Assembly: GCA_012728315.1 (NCBI GenBank)
Contig: JAAYFI010000065.1
Location: 81,112-145,111 of the forward strand
DNA: 64,000 bases
Source: Gammaproteobacteria bacterium
GTDB lineage: Bacteria; Pseudomonadota; Gammaproteobacteria; Pseudomonadales; Pseudomonadaceae
Reading direction: 5' to 3'
In this document: positions 46,858 through 58,403 of the stretch, in pieces
Position numbering within the stretch: the first letter of the stretch is position 1
Layout: each line of letters opens with the position of its first letter
Made by a program: the position numbers and the translations under genes
Notes under the pieces: model-generated
Databases searched by the model: none
Told to the model about the DNA's origin: nothing
The model's input: the letters and a program-made list of their open reading frames with translations, nothing else

Positions 46858-47625
46858 TTACTTAACTCCCATACGTAAAGCACCATCCAAGCGAATCACC
46901 TCGCCATTTAACATGGTATTTTCAATAATATGCTGAACCAAAGCCGCATACTCATCAGGCTTGCCTAAGCGCGCTGGAAATGGCACATCCGCACACAATC
47001 CCGCGCGCACTTCTTCAGTCATCCCAGCCATCATCGGGGTCTCAAATACACCTGGGGCAATGGTCATCACCCGAATACCATAGCGTGCTAACTCGCGTGC
47101 CGCTGGTAAAGTTAAACTGACAATGGCGCCTTTAGAGGCCGCATAAGCAGCCTGCCCCAGCTGACCATCGTAAGCGGCAATCGAAGCGGTATTGATCACC
47201 ACACCACGCTCACCCTGTTCGTTGGGTTGATTATTAGCCATGATCTGCGCGGTTAAACGCAGCATATTAAAGCTCCCCACCACATTAATTTGCAGTACGC
47301 GAGAAAAGTCCTCTAAAGGATGTGGAGCGTTGCGCCCTAAAATACGTTGCGCCCCGACCACACCAGCACAGTTGATGAGGCCATGTAAGCCACCAAAACG
47401 TTCAACCGCGGCATCCAGTGCATGTTGCACTTGCTCGGCATCACAAATATCGCAGGCAATGCCCAGCGCATGCTTGCCCAACCGCTGCGCCTGCGCCTCA
47501 ACAGCCTCTTGATTGATATCCAGCAACACCACTGAAGCGCCTTGAGTCAGCAAGTGCTGAGCACTGGCAGCGCCCAGCCCAGAGGCGCCACCGGTGATCA
47601 CAAATGTATGTTCTGCTATGTGCAT
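46858..47625 (-). CDS. SDR 3-hydroxyacyl-CoA dehydrogenase (type II-like)
   Basis: A 255-residue short-chain dehydrogenase. The NAD site is TGGASGLGAAS with an Asp (LLDIN) after beta-2, favouring NAD over NADP. The catalytic Ser-Tyr-Lys lies in NTASIAAYDGQLGQAAYAASKGA. FETPMMAGMTEEVRAGL and the end MLNGEVIRLDGALRMG resemble 17-beta-HSD10/2-methyl-3-hydroxybutyryl-CoA dehydrogenases. It lies between an acyl-CoA synthetase and a thiolase, consistent with oxidation of 3-hydroxyacyl-CoA in isoleucine-type breakdown. Confidence 0.9.
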   Translation of the reverse strand: MHIAEHTFVITGGASGLGAASAQHLLTQGASVVLLDINQEAVEAQAQRLGKHALGIACDICDAEQVQHALDAAVERFGGLHGLINCAGVVGAQRILGRNAPHPLEDFSRVLQINVVGSFNMLRLTAQIMANNQPNEQGERGVVINTASIAAYDGQLGQAAYAASKGAIVSLTLPAARELARYGIRVMTIAPGVFETPMMAGMTEEVRAGLCADVPFPARLGKPDEYAALVQHIIENTMLNGEVIRLDGALRMGVK

Positions 47626-47640
47626 AAAACACCCTTAAAA

Positions 47641-49323
47641 TTAACAGGCGGCTTGTTTAGCCTGCTTTTGCTCATTGTATTTATTGATTTCATTGATGCG
47701 CAAAATAAAGCGTTGCACTTTGCCACTTGGGGTTTTTGGCAACTCATCAGGAAATTCAATCTCGCGGGGATAAGCGTGCGCCGCTAAACGATTACGCACA
47801 TGTATACGCAACTCTTCTGCCAGTTCTGCGGTACCTTGATAACCGTCCTGCAAAATCACAAAGGCTTTAATGATTTCGTTACGTTGCGCATCAGGCTTAC
47901 CCACAACTGCCGCCTCAATCACCGCGGGGTGCTCTAACAAGGCGCTTTCAACATCAAAAGGCCCGACTCGATAACCTGAGGTACTGATCACATCATCTGA
48001 GCGCCCTACAAAGCTGATGCTGCCATCAGTGTTAAGCTCAGCTGTATCTCCAGTTAAATAGTAACGGCCTTTGAATGACGTGGTTTCCATGCCCTTGTAG
48101 CCGTTAAACCAGAACATCGGCGAGCGCTCAACATCAACTGACAAAATACCCGGCACACCGGCAGGCAACTCTTCGAGCGTCTCCTCATCCACGACCACTA
48201 CGCGATGGCCTGGCGAAGCATAACCGGCCGCGCCCATGTGCAATGGGTGTTCTAAATTATGGTGATTACACAGCACCATCCCCATCTCGGTTTGCCCGTA
48301 ATGGTCATTAATAGCCACATCTAAGTGTTCTCTAAACCAGCGAATCACCTCAGGATTAAGCGGCTCGCCGGCACTGCTGACCACGCGCAACTGCCCCTTC
48401 CATTGATCCGCTACTTTGACGCCGGCGGCAATCAACATACGAAACACCGTGGGTGCGCCAGCTAGATTATTAACATTGTATTTTTTCGCGATCTCTAAGC
48501 AACGATCTAGATTAAATAGACCATCCACTGAGAGCACTGGCAGCCCCATTGACATCGGCCCGGTAATTGCAAAGTACAAACCATAGGCCCAGCCCGGATC
48601 TGCCACGTTCCAAAATGAGTCTTCAGCACGCAAACCCACCGCATCAATCATATAACGCTGGAACGCCACTATCGCACGCAAAGGGACCTCTAACGGCTTG
48701 GCTAAACCTGTAGTGCCAGAGGTAAACATCAGCAAAAACGGATCATCACCGCTGCGCATAACAGGCGCGAAATCCGTAGATAAATCAGCAATCGCTGGCC
48801 AAAAATCATGATCTCCGTCTTCTAAGCCTGCGCCTTGAGCATCCGTTACCGTCATAATAGCTGGGCAGTGTTCAACATCCAGCAGCTTGCTACGGTTGGC
48901 GGCATCGCTGACCACCAGCTTGGCGGCTGAAGTCTGCAGTCGATGCTCAATCGCTTTAGGTCCAAAGGCGGTAAACAGAGGCTGATAAATCGCACCGACC
49001 CGCCATGTGCCTAAAATAGTCACCAGCAAAGCATGGCCACGCGGTAATAGACCTGCGACCACATCACCGGCTTGAATGCCTTGCTGGGTTAAATAATGAG
49101 CAAACTGTGCGGCTTGATCGCGCAGCTCAGCATAGCTGTGTTGACTGGAGCTGCCATCGGCATTCTCTTGAATTAATGCCACAGCGTCGCTTGCTGCATG
49201 GCGATCACAGCATTCATAGCACGCATTCATTGCAGCAAAGGTGCCGCTAATGGCTTGGCTCACAGTACTGTCAAAATCAAAGCTCTGTGAGGCTTGAAAA
49301 TAGTCACGTTTTACTGGGTTCAT
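47641..49323 (-). CDS. AMP-binding acyl-CoA synthetase
   Basis: A 560-residue ANL-superfamily ligase that activates a carboxylic acid as the acyl-adenylate and then acyl-CoA. The P-loop-like LMFTSGTTGLAKP, the ATP motif NDHYGQTEMG, YYLTGDTAELNTDG and the C-terminal lysine motif KTPSGKVQRFILR are all present. The overall form is nearest medium/short-chain synthetases. The start at 49323 has GGAG six bases upstream; the ORF-track start is four codons earlier. It is the first gene of the minus-strand catabolic set and so supplies its CoA ester. Substrate is not determined. Confidence 0.92.
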   Translation of the reverse strand: MNPVKRDYFQASQSFDFDSTVSQAISGTFAAMNACYECCDRHAASDAVALIQENADGSSSQHSYAELRDQAAQFAHYLTQQGIQAGDVVAGLLPRGHALLVTILGTWRVGAIYQPLFTAFGPKAIEHRLQTSAAKLVVSDAANRSKLLDVEHCPAIMTVTDAQGAGLEDGDHDFWPAIADLSTDFAPVMRSGDDPFLLMFTSGTTGLAKPLEVPLRAIVAFQRYMIDAVGLRAEDSFWNVADPGWAYGLYFAITGPMSMGLPVLSVDGLFNLDRCLEIAKKYNVNNLAGAPTVFRMLIAAGVKVADQWKGQLRVVSSAGEPLNPEVIRWFREHLDVAINDHYGQTEMGMVLCNHHNLEHPLHMGAAGYASPGHRVVVVDEETLEELPAGVPGILSVDVERSPMFWFNGYKGMETTSFKGRYYLTGDTAELNTDGSISFVGRSDDVISTSGYRVGPFDVESALLEHPAVIEAAVVGKPDAQRNEIIKAFVILQDGYQGTAELAEELRIHVRNRLAAHAYPREIEFPDELPKTPSGKVQRFILRINEINKYNEQKQAKQAAC

Positions 49324-49440
49324 GGCACGCTCCAACTTTTATTATTGTTGACATTGCAAGGTACACGCCTTGATAGTCAGCTTGAGCCTACCCCAGAAGC
49401 AATAGCAAAATCTCTCAAACTGCTTGAACGTTTTTGCCAA

Positions 49441-50463
49441 TTATTTATTTTTATCTAACAGGATTGCACGGTAATGACTGGGCTGTGTGCCTGTCCATTT
49501 GCGAAACGCCTTGTAAAAGGTGCTCACATCGGCAAAGCCTAAAGCGGAGGCGATATCGACAAAAGTATAATGTTCATCGGCCAACCATTTAACGGCTAAC
49601 GAACTGCGCACAGCATCCTTAAGCCGCTGATAACTTTGACCTTCTTCATTCAAGCGGCGCCGTAAAGTGGAAACAGACATAAATAAATCAGCAGCCAAGC
49701 CCACAGCGTCAGGCCAGCTTTTTGGATCGCTACGCAAAAGTGTGCGACGAATCTGACTGCTCAAGCTCTGTTCATCCCGGTATTTGACCATGATGTTATC
49801 TGGGGCATGGCGCAAAAAGCGTTGCAAGTCTTCGGCGGAGCGCCGAACCGGCACAGCTAATACATCGGCAGAAAACAATATTTTAGATTGTCGACAATCG
49901 AAGCGTAAGTTGTCTGAAAACATCACGCGATAATCATCAATAAAGTCCGGTGTAGCACTGCGCACATCAACCGACAATAACGGAATCCTTTGATTCGCTA
50001 GCCAGCAGGTTAGACCGTGTACATACATCCAAAAGGTGAAGTAAGTAAATGCACGCGCAGGCTGTGCACTGTCTTCGCGCAACACCACAGCGGCCATACT
50101 CTGCTGGGTACGCAGCACCGCCCGTTTATCAGCAAACACCAAGCCAAGAAACTGCAGCGCCACATCCAAACCCTGCCCTACCGTAGGTTGCTGCGCCGCT
50201 ATACTGCACATAAAAGCAAAACTACCTGGGCGCATCGTGCGCTGATCCATCAGAAAAAACTCATCCTGGATGGTACGGCGCAAGCGCCGCCAAAACCGCG
50301 CATAATGCTTGACGGGCACACGCTCTGCATCCTCACGCATCACCTGCGCATCAAAAGGCGTGCCATTTAATAAATCCTCCAGCGCCCAACCTTGCTGCAA
50401 GGGAGCATAGAGTGCTTCACGCACCATCACTGCCGATACGGTTCCCGAGCGCGACATGCCCAT
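49441..50463 (-). CDS. AraC-family transcriptional regulator
   Basis: A 340-residue regulator. The N-terminal domain (about residues 15-200) matches the arabinose_bd type found in OruR- and ArgR-like AraC proteins. The C-terminal pair of helix-turn-helix motifs includes LFMSVSTLRRRLNEEGQSYQ and IASALGFADVSTFYKAFRKW. The ATG at 50463 with AAGGAG was chosen; the ORF-track start adds 33 residues. It begins 2 bp after the lysR stop, so the two regulators form one operon. It likely controls one or both adjacent acyl-CoA operons. The domain type differs from the cupin-containing MmsR. Confidence 0.9.
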   Translation of the reverse strand: MGMSRSGTVSAVMVREALYAPLQQGWALEDLLNGTPFDAQVMREDAERVPVKHYARFWRRLRRTIQDEFFLMDQRTMRPGSFAFMCSIAAQQPTVGQGLDVALQFLGLVFADKRAVLRTQQSMAAVVLREDSAQPARAFTYFTFWMYVHGLTCWLANQRIPLLSVDVRSATPDFIDDYRVMFSDNLRFDCRQSKILFSADVLAVPVRRSAEDLQRFLRHAPDNIMVKYRDEQSLSSQIRRTLLRSDPKSWPDAVGLAADLFMSVSTLRRRLNEEGQSYQRLKDAVRSSLAVKWLADEHYTFVDIASALGFADVSTFYKAFRKWTGTQPSHYRAILLDKNK

Positions 50464-50464
50464 C

Positions 50465-51376
50465 TTAAATCTCCTTGGTCTCACGGCTCTGTGGTAAGAG
50501 CACATCCTGTTGTGTGGCTGCCTGTTCACGCAGAAAGTTCCACGCCGTGCGCATACGCGCAATATCCTTAAGCTCTATGGGCATTAACATCCAAAACGTT
50601 CGCGTAAAACTCACTTGATCAGCCAGTACCCGCTGTAAGCGTGGTTCTTTGCAAGCGGCAAAGGCCGGCAAGATCGCTAAACCAGCCCCTGCTGCCACGG
50701 CCTGCTGCTGGGCCAAGATACTGGTACTGCGCAAATTGGCTTGATTGGTTTTAACCAGCTCGTCTAAAAAAACCAACTCTTTACTGAAAAGCAAATCATC
50801 CACATAGGTCACAAAACGATGCTCGGTTAATTGCTCGCGATGAGTAATGGCTGGGTGCTGAGCCAAATAATCAGCACTGGCATACAGATGCAACGCATAG
50901 TCGGTGAGTCGCGTGATAATAAAAGGGCCACGCTCAGGGCGCTCGAGGGTAATAACAATATCCGCCTCGTTACGCGACAACTGCACAGCCCGTGGCAGCG
51001 CCAGTAAATCCACTTTTAAATGCGGATAAAGCTGCCCCAACTCGACCAACTGCTCAGCCAGCAGCAAGGTACTGTAGCCTTCAGTTGCGCCAATGCGCAC
51101 ATGCCCCGACAGCTGTTCACCCAGATGGGGTAAGGAGTCCGAGATACCTACAAAAGCACTTTCCATCGCTTCCACTTGTGGCAGCAAAGCGCGCCCAGCT
51201 TCAGTGAGCTTGTAGCCTTCATGTTCGCGTAAAAACAAAGGTCGCCCTAGGTTTTTCTCCAAAGCCTGCACTTTGCGCGACACTGTCGTGTGATCAACTC
51301 CCATGCGCCGGGCGGCAATCACTAAGCGCCCAGCTCGAGCCAACTCTAAAAAAAACCGTAACTGTTCCCAATCCAT
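50465..51376 (-). CDS. LysR-family transcriptional regulator
   Basis: A 303-residue LTTR. The N-terminal winged helix-turn-helix is WEQLRFFLELARAGRLVIAA with MGVDHTTVSRKVQALEKNLG. The effector domain opens HVRIGATEGYSTLLLAEQL and ends near VAAGAGLAILPAFAA. The start at 51376 has GAGGACGCT upstream; the ORF-track version adds 32 residues through the operator region. It is divergent from mmsA across a 152-bp gap containing a strong inverted repeat, the classic arrangement for LysR control of the adjacent operon. Confidence 0.93.
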   Translation of the reverse strand: MDWEQLRFFLELARAGRLVIAARRMGVDHTTVSRKVQALEKNLGRPLFLREHEGYKLTEAGRALLPQVEAMESAFVGISDSLPHLGEQLSGHVRIGATEGYSTLLLAEQLVELGQLYPHLKVDLLALPRAVQLSRNEADIVITLERPERGPFIITRLTDYALHLYASADYLAQHPAITHREQLTEHRFVTYVDDLLFSKELVFLDELVKTNQANLRSTSILAQQQAVAAGAGLAILPAFAACKEPRLQRVLADQVSFTRTFWMLMPIELKDIARMRTAWNFLREQAATQQDVLLPQSRETKEI

Positions 51377-51406
51377 AGCGTCCTCATTCAGGGTTTTTAT
51401 AGCGGT

Positions 51407-51463
51407 GTGCATTTTTGCAGAGCATATCTGCAAACCAAAGGGTTGTCGCAAGCAAAAATGCAC
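51407..51463. promoter_or_regulatory. Candidate operator between lysR and mmsA
   Basis: GTGCATTTTTGC and GCAAAAATGCAC are exact 12-bp inverted repeats 33 bp apart. A second dyad, TGCAGA-GCATA-TCTGCA (51416-51432), overlaps the left arm. Paired dyads in a divergent lysR promoter fit a regulator site plus an activation site. Confidence 0.65.
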
Positions 51464-51528
51464 TGCTAGCATGAAACCACATCGAGAGAGTCAAACACAA
51501 AAATAATTTCAGACTGAGGCGTACCGAT

Positions 51529-53037
51529 ATGACAGCAGTTCAAGTACCAACGATTAAACTGGTTATTGATGGCAAGTTTGTTGAATCAAAAACCGACCAA
51601 TGGCGTGAGGTGATTAACCCAGCCACGCAAGACGTGTTAGCGAAAGTTCCTTTTGCTACCGCCGACGAAATCAATGCCGCGGTCGCTAGCGCTAAAAACG
51701 CCTTTAAAACTTGGCGCAAAACCCCGATCGGTACCCGCGCTCGTATTTTCCTCAAATACCAACAGCTGATTCGCGAAAATATGCAGGAGTTGGCGGCCTT
51801 ATTAACGGCCGAGCAAGGCAAAACCTTAGCGGATGCAGAAGGCGACGTATTCCGCGGCCTTGAGGTGGTTGAGCATGCGGCTGCCATCGGTAACTTGCAA
51901 TTAGGTGAACTGGCTAACAACGTAGCCAATGGCGTGGACACTTATACTCTGCTACAGCCCATCGGTGTCTGCGCAGGTATCACACCCTTTAACTTCCCTG
52001 CGATGATTCCATTGTGGATGTTCCCAATGGCCATTGTGACCGGTAATACCTTTGTTCTGAAACCCTCAGAGCAGGATCCAATGGTTACCATGCGCCTGGT
52101 AGAACTGGCCTTAGAAGCCGGAATTCCAGCCGGCGTACTTAACGTCATCCATGGCGGCCCAGACGCGGTCAATGGTATTTGTGACCATCCAGATATTAAA
52201 GCGGTGTCTTTTGTTGGCTCCACCCATGTTGGTACTCACGTTTATAACCGCTCTTCTCTGGCTGGGAAACGCGTACAGTGCATGATGGGCGCAAAAAATC
52301 ATGCGATTGTGATGCCTGATGCCAATAAAGAACAAACCCTAAACGCTATTGCTGGTGCGGCCTTTGGTGCCGCCGGACAACGCTGCATGGCGCTGCCGGT
52401 GATTGTCTTAGTCGGCGAAGCACAAAGTTGGTTACCGGAATTGGTAGCAAAAGCCAAAACACTTAAAGTGAATGCTGGCTGCCAAGCGGGCACCGATGTG
52501 GGTCCTGTGATCTCCAAGCAAGCCTTAGCACGCATTACGGATTTGATTGACAGCGGCGTCAAGCAAGGAGCGCAATTGGATCTCGACGGTCGCAATCCAA
52601 AAGTGCCAGGCTTTGAACAAGGCAACTTTGTTGGCCCAACCATCTTCTCCGCTGTTGATACTTCAATGCGTATCTACCAAGAAGAAATTTTCGGCCCAGT
52701 GCTCTGTGTGATGCATGCTGACAATATTGAGCAAGCCATTGAGCTGATTAATAGCAATCCCAACGGCAATGGCACCGCCATCTTTACCCGCTCCGGTGCT
52801 ACCGCACGTCGCTTCCAAGAGGATATTGATGTGGGCCAAGTTGGCATTAACGTACCTATTCCAGTACCCGTACCTATATTCTCCTTTACCGGTTCACGGG
52901 CATCAAAACTGGGTGATTTAGGCCCATATGGCAAACAAGTGGTGCAGTTCTACACACAAACTAAAACCGTCACTGCGCGCTGGTTCGATGAAGACGAAGC
53001 AGCCGGGGCACTCAATACCACCATCAGCCTCAAGTAA
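51529..53037 (+). CDS. mmsA: CoA-acylating methylmalonate-semialdehyde dehydrogenase
   Basis: Converts methylmalonate semialdehyde, NAD and CoA to propionyl-CoA and CO2, late in valine breakdown. The 502-residue length is normal. Motifs are [34 protein letters not shown] for the cofactor, the catalytic Cys in [12 protein letters not shown], and [27 protein letters not shown] is a family signature of MMSDHs. GAGG precedes the ATG. It is the first gene of the valine set and diverges from lysR. Confidence 0.96.
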   Translation: MTAVQVPTIKLVIDGKFVESKTDQWREVINPATQDVLAKVPFATADEINAAVASAKNAFKTWRKTPIGTRARIFLKYQQLIRENMQELAALLTAEQGKTLADAEGDVFRGLEVVEHAAAIGNLQLGELANNVANGVDTYTLLQPIGVCAGITPFNFPAMIPLWMFPMAIVTGNTFVLKPSEQDPMVTMRLVELALEAGIPAGVLNVIHGGPDAVNGICDHPDIKAVSFVGSTHVGTHVYNRSSLAGKRVQCMMGAKNHAIVMPDANKEQTLNAIAGAAFGAAGQRCMALPVIVLVGEAQSWLPELVAKAKTLKVNAGCQAGTDVGPVISKQALARITDLIDSGVKQGAQLDLDGRNPKVPGFEQGNFVGPTIFSAVDTSMRIYQEEIFGPVLCVMHADNIEQAIELINSNPNGNGTAIFTRSGATARRFQEDIDVGQVGINVPIPVPVPIFSFTGSRASKLGDLGPYGKQVVQFYTQTKTVTARWFDEDEAAGALNTTISLK

Positions 53038-53044
53038 GCTGAGC

Positions 53045-53075
53045 GCCCCGCCTGCTAACAAAGTTTAGGCGGGGC
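53045..53075 (+). repeat. Hairpin between mmsA and mmsB
   Basis: GCCCCGCCT and AGGCGGGGC form a perfect 9-bp stem with a 13-base loop, 7 bp after the mmsA stop. No T-run follows, so mRNA stabilisation or partial attenuation within the operon is more likely than full termination. Confidence 0.6.
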
Positions 53076-53151
53076 ATGCTGCGTGTAAGAGCAGCAAGAC
53101 AACTTAATGAGCATCATCACGCGCAATAATCATAATAAGCGGAGATCAACC

Positions 53152-54039
53152 ATGCATATCGGATTTTTAGGCCTCGGTAATATGGGCAGCCCAATGGCCA
53201 GCAACCTACTCAAAGCGGGCCATCAACTGAGTGTATTCGACCTTTCCAACACTGCTGTTGCCGAACTCGAGCAAAAAGGCGCACAAGGTTGTGCTTCTGT
53301 AGCCGCCTTAATAGCCAGCGCTCCTGATGTAGTTATTAGCATGTTACCTGCGGCCCCTCACGTAAAAGGGGTCTACCTCGGTGAGGACGGCCTTATTGCA
53401 CAACTGACCAAACCCACCTATTTAATTGACTGCTCCACCATTGATCCACATAGCGCGCGGGAAGTAGCACAAGCTGCGACCGCAGCGGGGCATCGCATGC
53501 TTGATGCCCCGGTATCGGGCGGCACCGCTGGTGCACAAGCGGCAACCTTAACCTTTATGGTCGGCGGTGAAGCGGAAGATTTACAGCATATCCGTCCCAT
53601 TTTGCAGGCCATGGGTAAAAATGTGACCCATTGTGGCGCCAGCGGTAACGGCCAAGTGGCTAAAGTCGCTAACAATATGCTGCTGGGGATTTCTATGATT
53701 GGCGTCGCTGAAGCCATGGCCTTAGGTGTTTCTTTGGGGATGGATGCCAAAACATTAGCCGGCATTATCAATACCTCCAGTGGCCGCTGCTGGAGTTCTG
53801 AAATCAACAACCCGTACCCCGATGTTTTAGACAACACACCTGCCAGTCGCGGCTATAGTGGTGGTTTCGGTAGCGACTTGATGCTTAAAGATTTAGGCTT
53901 AGCCACTGAAGCTGCGCGTTTGGCCAAACAACCCGTCATGATGGGTGCCGCAGCACAACAGCTCTATCAAGCCTTTAGCTTGCAAGGCAATGGCCATCTA
54001 GACTTCTCGGCCATTATTAAACTGTATTTAAAGGAGTGA
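53152..54039 (+). CDS. mmsB: 3-hydroxyisobutyrate dehydrogenase
   Basis: NAD-dependent oxidation of 3-hydroxyisobutyrate to methylmalonate semialdehyde, the substrate of MmsA. The 295-residue product starts IGFLGLGNMGSPMASNLLKAG, with the beta-hydroxyacid dehydrogenase signature. LDAPVSGGTAGAQAATLTFM and the catalytic Lys in GNGQVAKVANNMLLG follow. CWSSEINNPYP and GYSGGFGSDLMLKDLGLA are HIBADH features. The ATG at 53152 has CGGAG; the ORF-track version starts 15 codons earlier. It overlaps the ribosome site of the next gene. Confidence 0.96.
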   Translation: MHIGFLGLGNMGSPMASNLLKAGHQLSVFDLSNTAVAELEQKGAQGCASVAALIASAPDVVISMLPAAPHVKGVYLGEDGLIAQLTKPTYLIDCSTIDPHSAREVAQAATAAGHRMLDAPVSGGTAGAQAATLTFMVGGEAEDLQHIRPILQAMGKNVTHCGASGNGQVAKVANNMLLGISMIGVAEAMALGVSLGMDAKTLAGIINTSSGRCWSSEINNPYPDVLDNTPASRGYSGGFGSDLMLKDLGLATEAARLAKQPVMMGAAAQQLYQAFSLQGNGHLDFSAIIKLYLKE

Positions 54040-54044
54040 TCTCG

Positions 54045-55115
54045 ATGCTCGATAATCCTGCTCTGGTACTGACTGAAGTTCGCAATCGCGTAGGTCACCT
54101 CACCCTGAACCGTGTCTCCGCCTTTAACGCCATCAACCTTGAAATGGTGCGCCTGATTCAAACTCAACTGGATGACTGGGCGGCCGACGACCAAGTGGTT
54201 GCTGTGGTACTGCGCGCCAATGGCGACAAAGCCTTTTGTGCTGGCGGTGATATTCGCGAGTTGTACAACAATGCTAAAGAAGGTAACACAGGCAACGAAA
54301 CCTTCTTTAGCGAAGAATATGCACTGGATCAATGGATTCACGCTTACCCGAAACCTTTTATCGCCTTAATCGACGGCTTAACCTTGGGCGGCGGCATGGG
54401 CTTAGTGCAAGGGGCAAGCTTTCGTATCGTCACCGAAAAAGCCCGCTTAGGTATGCCAGAAGTGAGTATTGGGTTTTTCCCAGATGTGGGCGGTAGCTAT
54501 TTTTTATCACGCTTACCGGGTGAAGTCGGTACTTATATGGGCGTCAGTGGCAACCCAGTTGGCGCAGCGGATGCCTTGCAAGTGGGTCTTGCTGATTGGT
54601 TTTTACATGCCGAGCAAATTTCTGAGCTGGACCGTTGCTTGGACAATATGCAGTGGGGGCACTCATCGCAAGAAGCCATTCGCAGCTTATTAAACACCTT
54701 AGCCAGTAAGCGTGCCAGCGGGGCCAAACTGACCACAGTACGCGCGGCTATCGATCAGCACTTTGCCAAAGATTCAGTCGCTGAAATTATCGCCTCGTTA
54801 AAAAGCGAAACCGATAGCACTATTAAACAGTGGAGCGAAGAATTGCTCGCGACACTGGCAACGCGCTCCCCTATCGCTATGGCCACCACTTTAGCCATGT
54901 TACGCCGTGGTAAAAAGCTGTCACTGGCAGATTGTTTCCGCCTCGAGTACCACTTAGGTAAACAGTGGTTTACCAAAGGTGACTTTATGGAAGGCGTGCG
55001 TGCGCTGATTATTGATAAAGATAAAAACCCACAATGGCAGCCGGCCACCATCGAAGCGCTTGACCCCGCGAAAATCGATGAGTTGTTCGCAGGCTTTCAA
55101 GCGCAATCTGTATAA
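54045..55115 (+). CDS. 3-hydroxyisobutyryl-CoA hydrolase-like enoyl-CoA hydratase family protein
   Basis: A 356-residue crotonase-family protein whose length and motifs (KAFCAGGDIRELY, LIDGLTLGGGMGLVQGASFRI, MPEVSIGFFPDVGGSYFLSRL) fit HIBCH rather than short hydratases. HIBCH hydrolyses 3-hydroxyisobutyryl-CoA so that MmsB can act. AAGGAG precedes the ATG at 54045; the ORF-track GTG is inside that site region. It lies between mmsB and an acyl-CoA dehydrogenase, exactly where the valine pathway needs it. Confidence 0.92.
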   Translation: MLDNPALVLTEVRNRVGHLTLNRVSAFNAINLEMVRLIQTQLDDWAADDQVVAVVLRANGDKAFCAGGDIRELYNNAKEGNTGNETFFSEEYALDQWIHAYPKPFIALIDGLTLGGGMGLVQGASFRIVTEKARLGMPEVSIGFFPDVGGSYFLSRLPGEVGTYMGVSGNPVGAADALQVGLADWFLHAEQISELDRCLDNMQWGHSSQEAIRSLLNTLASKRASGAKLTTVRAAIDQHFAKDSVAEIIASLKSETDSTIKQWSEELLATLATRSPIAMATTLAMLRRGKKLSLADCFRLEYHLGKQWFTKGDFMEGVRALIIDKDKNPQWQPATIEALDPAKIDELFAGFQAQSV

Positions 55116-55144
55116 GCCAATGCGTGTATTAAAGGAATTTCACC

Positions 55145-56296
55145 ATGAATGATATCGAACTCTCCGAAGAGCAACGCATGATCCGTGATATGGCACGGGA
55201 CTTCGCCAAAACTGAATTAGCCCCTCATGCCGAACAATGGGAAAAAGCCGGCTGGCTGGATGACAGTATGCTCAAACAGATGGGCGAGCTGGGTTTTTTA
55301 GGTATGGTTGTACCTGAAGAATGGGGTGGCTCTTATATTGATTACACCTCTTACGTCCTCGCCGTTGAAGAAATCTCAGCGGGTTGTGCGGCAACAGGCG
55401 CGGTGATGAGTATTCATAACTCGGTTGGCTGCACACCCATTCTAAATTGGGGTACAGAAGAGCAAAAACAACAATGGGTGCCTGATCTAGCAGCGGGTAA
55501 AACCCTCGCCTGTTTCTGCTTAACCGAGCCGCAAGCCGGTTCCGAAGCCAATAACCTACGTACTAAAGCAGTTGCAGACGGCGAAGAGTGGGTCCTCAAT
55601 GGCAGTAAACAATTTATCAGCAATGCCAAGCGCGCAGGTTTAGCCATTGTCTTTGCGGTAACCGATCCTGATCTGGGTAAAAAAGGATTATCGGCTTTTC
55701 TAGTGCCGACTGACACTCCAGGTTTTGAAGTGGAGCGCATGGAACAAAAAATGGGCTTACGTGCATCGGATACCTGTGCAGTGAGCTTGATCAACTGTCG
55801 TGTTCCTAAAGAAAACATGTTGGGCCCGCGCGGTAAAGGCTTAGCCCTTGCGCTTTCTGGCTTAGAGGGTGGTCGCTTAGGCATTGCCGCACAAGCCATT
55901 GGTATTGCTCGCGCAGCTTTTGAAGCGGCCCTGCGTTACTCGCGTGAGCGCGTACAGTTTGGCAAGCCGATCGCCGAACACCAAAGCATTGCTAATATGC
56001 TCGCAGATATGCATACACAAATTAATGCTGCACGCCATATGTTGCTCTATGCTGCACGCTTGCGCACAGCGGGCCTGCCCTGCTTATCAGAAGCCTCCCA
56101 AGCGAAACTTTTCGCCTCAGAAATGGCCGAAAAAGTCTGCTCAAATGCTATTCAGATTCATGGTGGTTACGGCTATCTCGAAGATTACGCAGTAGAGCGT
56201 CATTACCGTGATGCGCGTATTACGCAAATTTATGAAGGCACCAGCGAAGTGCAGCGCATACTGATTGCCCGCCAACTCGCTGACTACTCTCTATAA
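55145..56296 (+). CDS. Acyl-CoA dehydrogenase, probably isobutyryl-CoA dehydrogenase
   Basis: A 383-residue FAD enzyme catalysing alpha,beta-dehydrogenation. Motifs are [55 protein letters not shown] and the C-terminal [31 protein letters not shown] ends the signature; the catalytic base in short-chain enzymes is the Glu in YEGTSE. Placement after mmsA, mmsB and the HIBCH-like gene favours isobutyryl-CoA over straight-chain substrates, but 2-methylbutyryl-CoA is also possible. AAAGGA lies upstream and a strong terminator downstream. Confidence 0.93.
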   Translation: MNDIELSEEQRMIRDMARDFAKTELAPHAEQWEKAGWLDDSMLKQMGELGFLGMVVPEEWGGSYIDYTSYVLAVEEISAGCAATGAVMSIHNSVGCTPILNWGTEEQKQQWVPDLAAGKTLACFCLTEPQAGSEANNLRTKAVADGEEWVLNGSKQFISNAKRAGLAIVFAVTDPDLGKKGLSAFLVPTDTPGFEVERMEQKMGLRASDTCAVSLINCRVPKENMLGPRGKGLALALSGLEGGRLGIAAQAIGIARAAFEAALRYSRERVQFGKPIAEHQSIANMLADMHTQINAARHMLLYAARLRTAGLPCLSEASQAKLFASEMAEKVCSNAIQIHGGYGYLEDYAVERHYRDARITQIYEGTSEVQRILIARQLADYSL

Positions 56297-56323
56297 GTTA
56301 AGCGAGCTTTTATTCCAGCCAAT

Positions 56324-56360
56324 AAAAAACGGCTACCAATCACTTGGTAGCCGTTTTTTT
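56324..56360. terminator. Bidirectional terminator between the acyl-CoA dehydrogenase and groEL
   Basis: AAAAAACGGCTACCAA-TCAC-TTGGTAGCCGTTTTTT is a perfect 16-bp stem with T-runs both ways, placed 28 bp after one stop and 35 bp after the other. Confidence 0.95.
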
Positions 56361-56394
56361 GATGCTTTAGAGCGAAACAGTAAGGTAAAAAACC

Positions 56395-58044
<1,650 letters not shown>

Positions 58045-58077
58045 TCAATTCTGTGTCATTAAACGCAAGGGGATAAA

Positions 58078-58371
58078 TTAAGCTTCAACAACCGCGAGAA
58101 TTTCGCTTTCGCTCATTACCAACAGTTCTTCGCCATCAACTTTAATAGCGTTGCTGCCGGAATAAGGGCCAAAGACTACTTTGTCACCCACTTTTACTGC
58201 GAGTGCGCGTACTTCACCATTGTCTAAAACGCGGCCAGTACCTACGGCTACAATTTCACCTTGATTTGGTTTTTCAGCCGCTGAACCTGGTAGCACGATG
58301 CCGCCTGCGGTTTTAGTTTCTTCTTCGCTGCGGCGAATTACTACACGGTCATGCAGAGGACGAAGCTTCAT
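58078..58371 (-). CDS. groES: Co-chaperonin GroES
   Basis: The 10-kDa lid for GroEL. The 97-residue product has [20 protein letters not shown], the mobile-loop region [15 protein letters not shown] and the end [19 protein letters not shown]. It heads the groES-groEL operon behind a sigma-32 type promoter, with a leader of roughly 130 nt that can form two hairpins. Confidence 0.99.
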   Translation of the reverse strand: MKLRPLHDRVVIRRSEEETKTAGGIVLPGSAAEKPNQGEIVAVGTGRVLDNGEVRALAVKVGDKVVFGPYSGSNAIKVDGEELLVMSESEILAVVEA

Positions 58372-58403
58372 TGTCGATCTCTCCCAACGGGTTAGTTACA
58401 TCA

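Noticed and set aside
53045-53075. Hairpin after mmsA as a full terminator
   Set aside because: No T-run follows, and mmsB and the rest of the pathway lie just downstream on the same strand.
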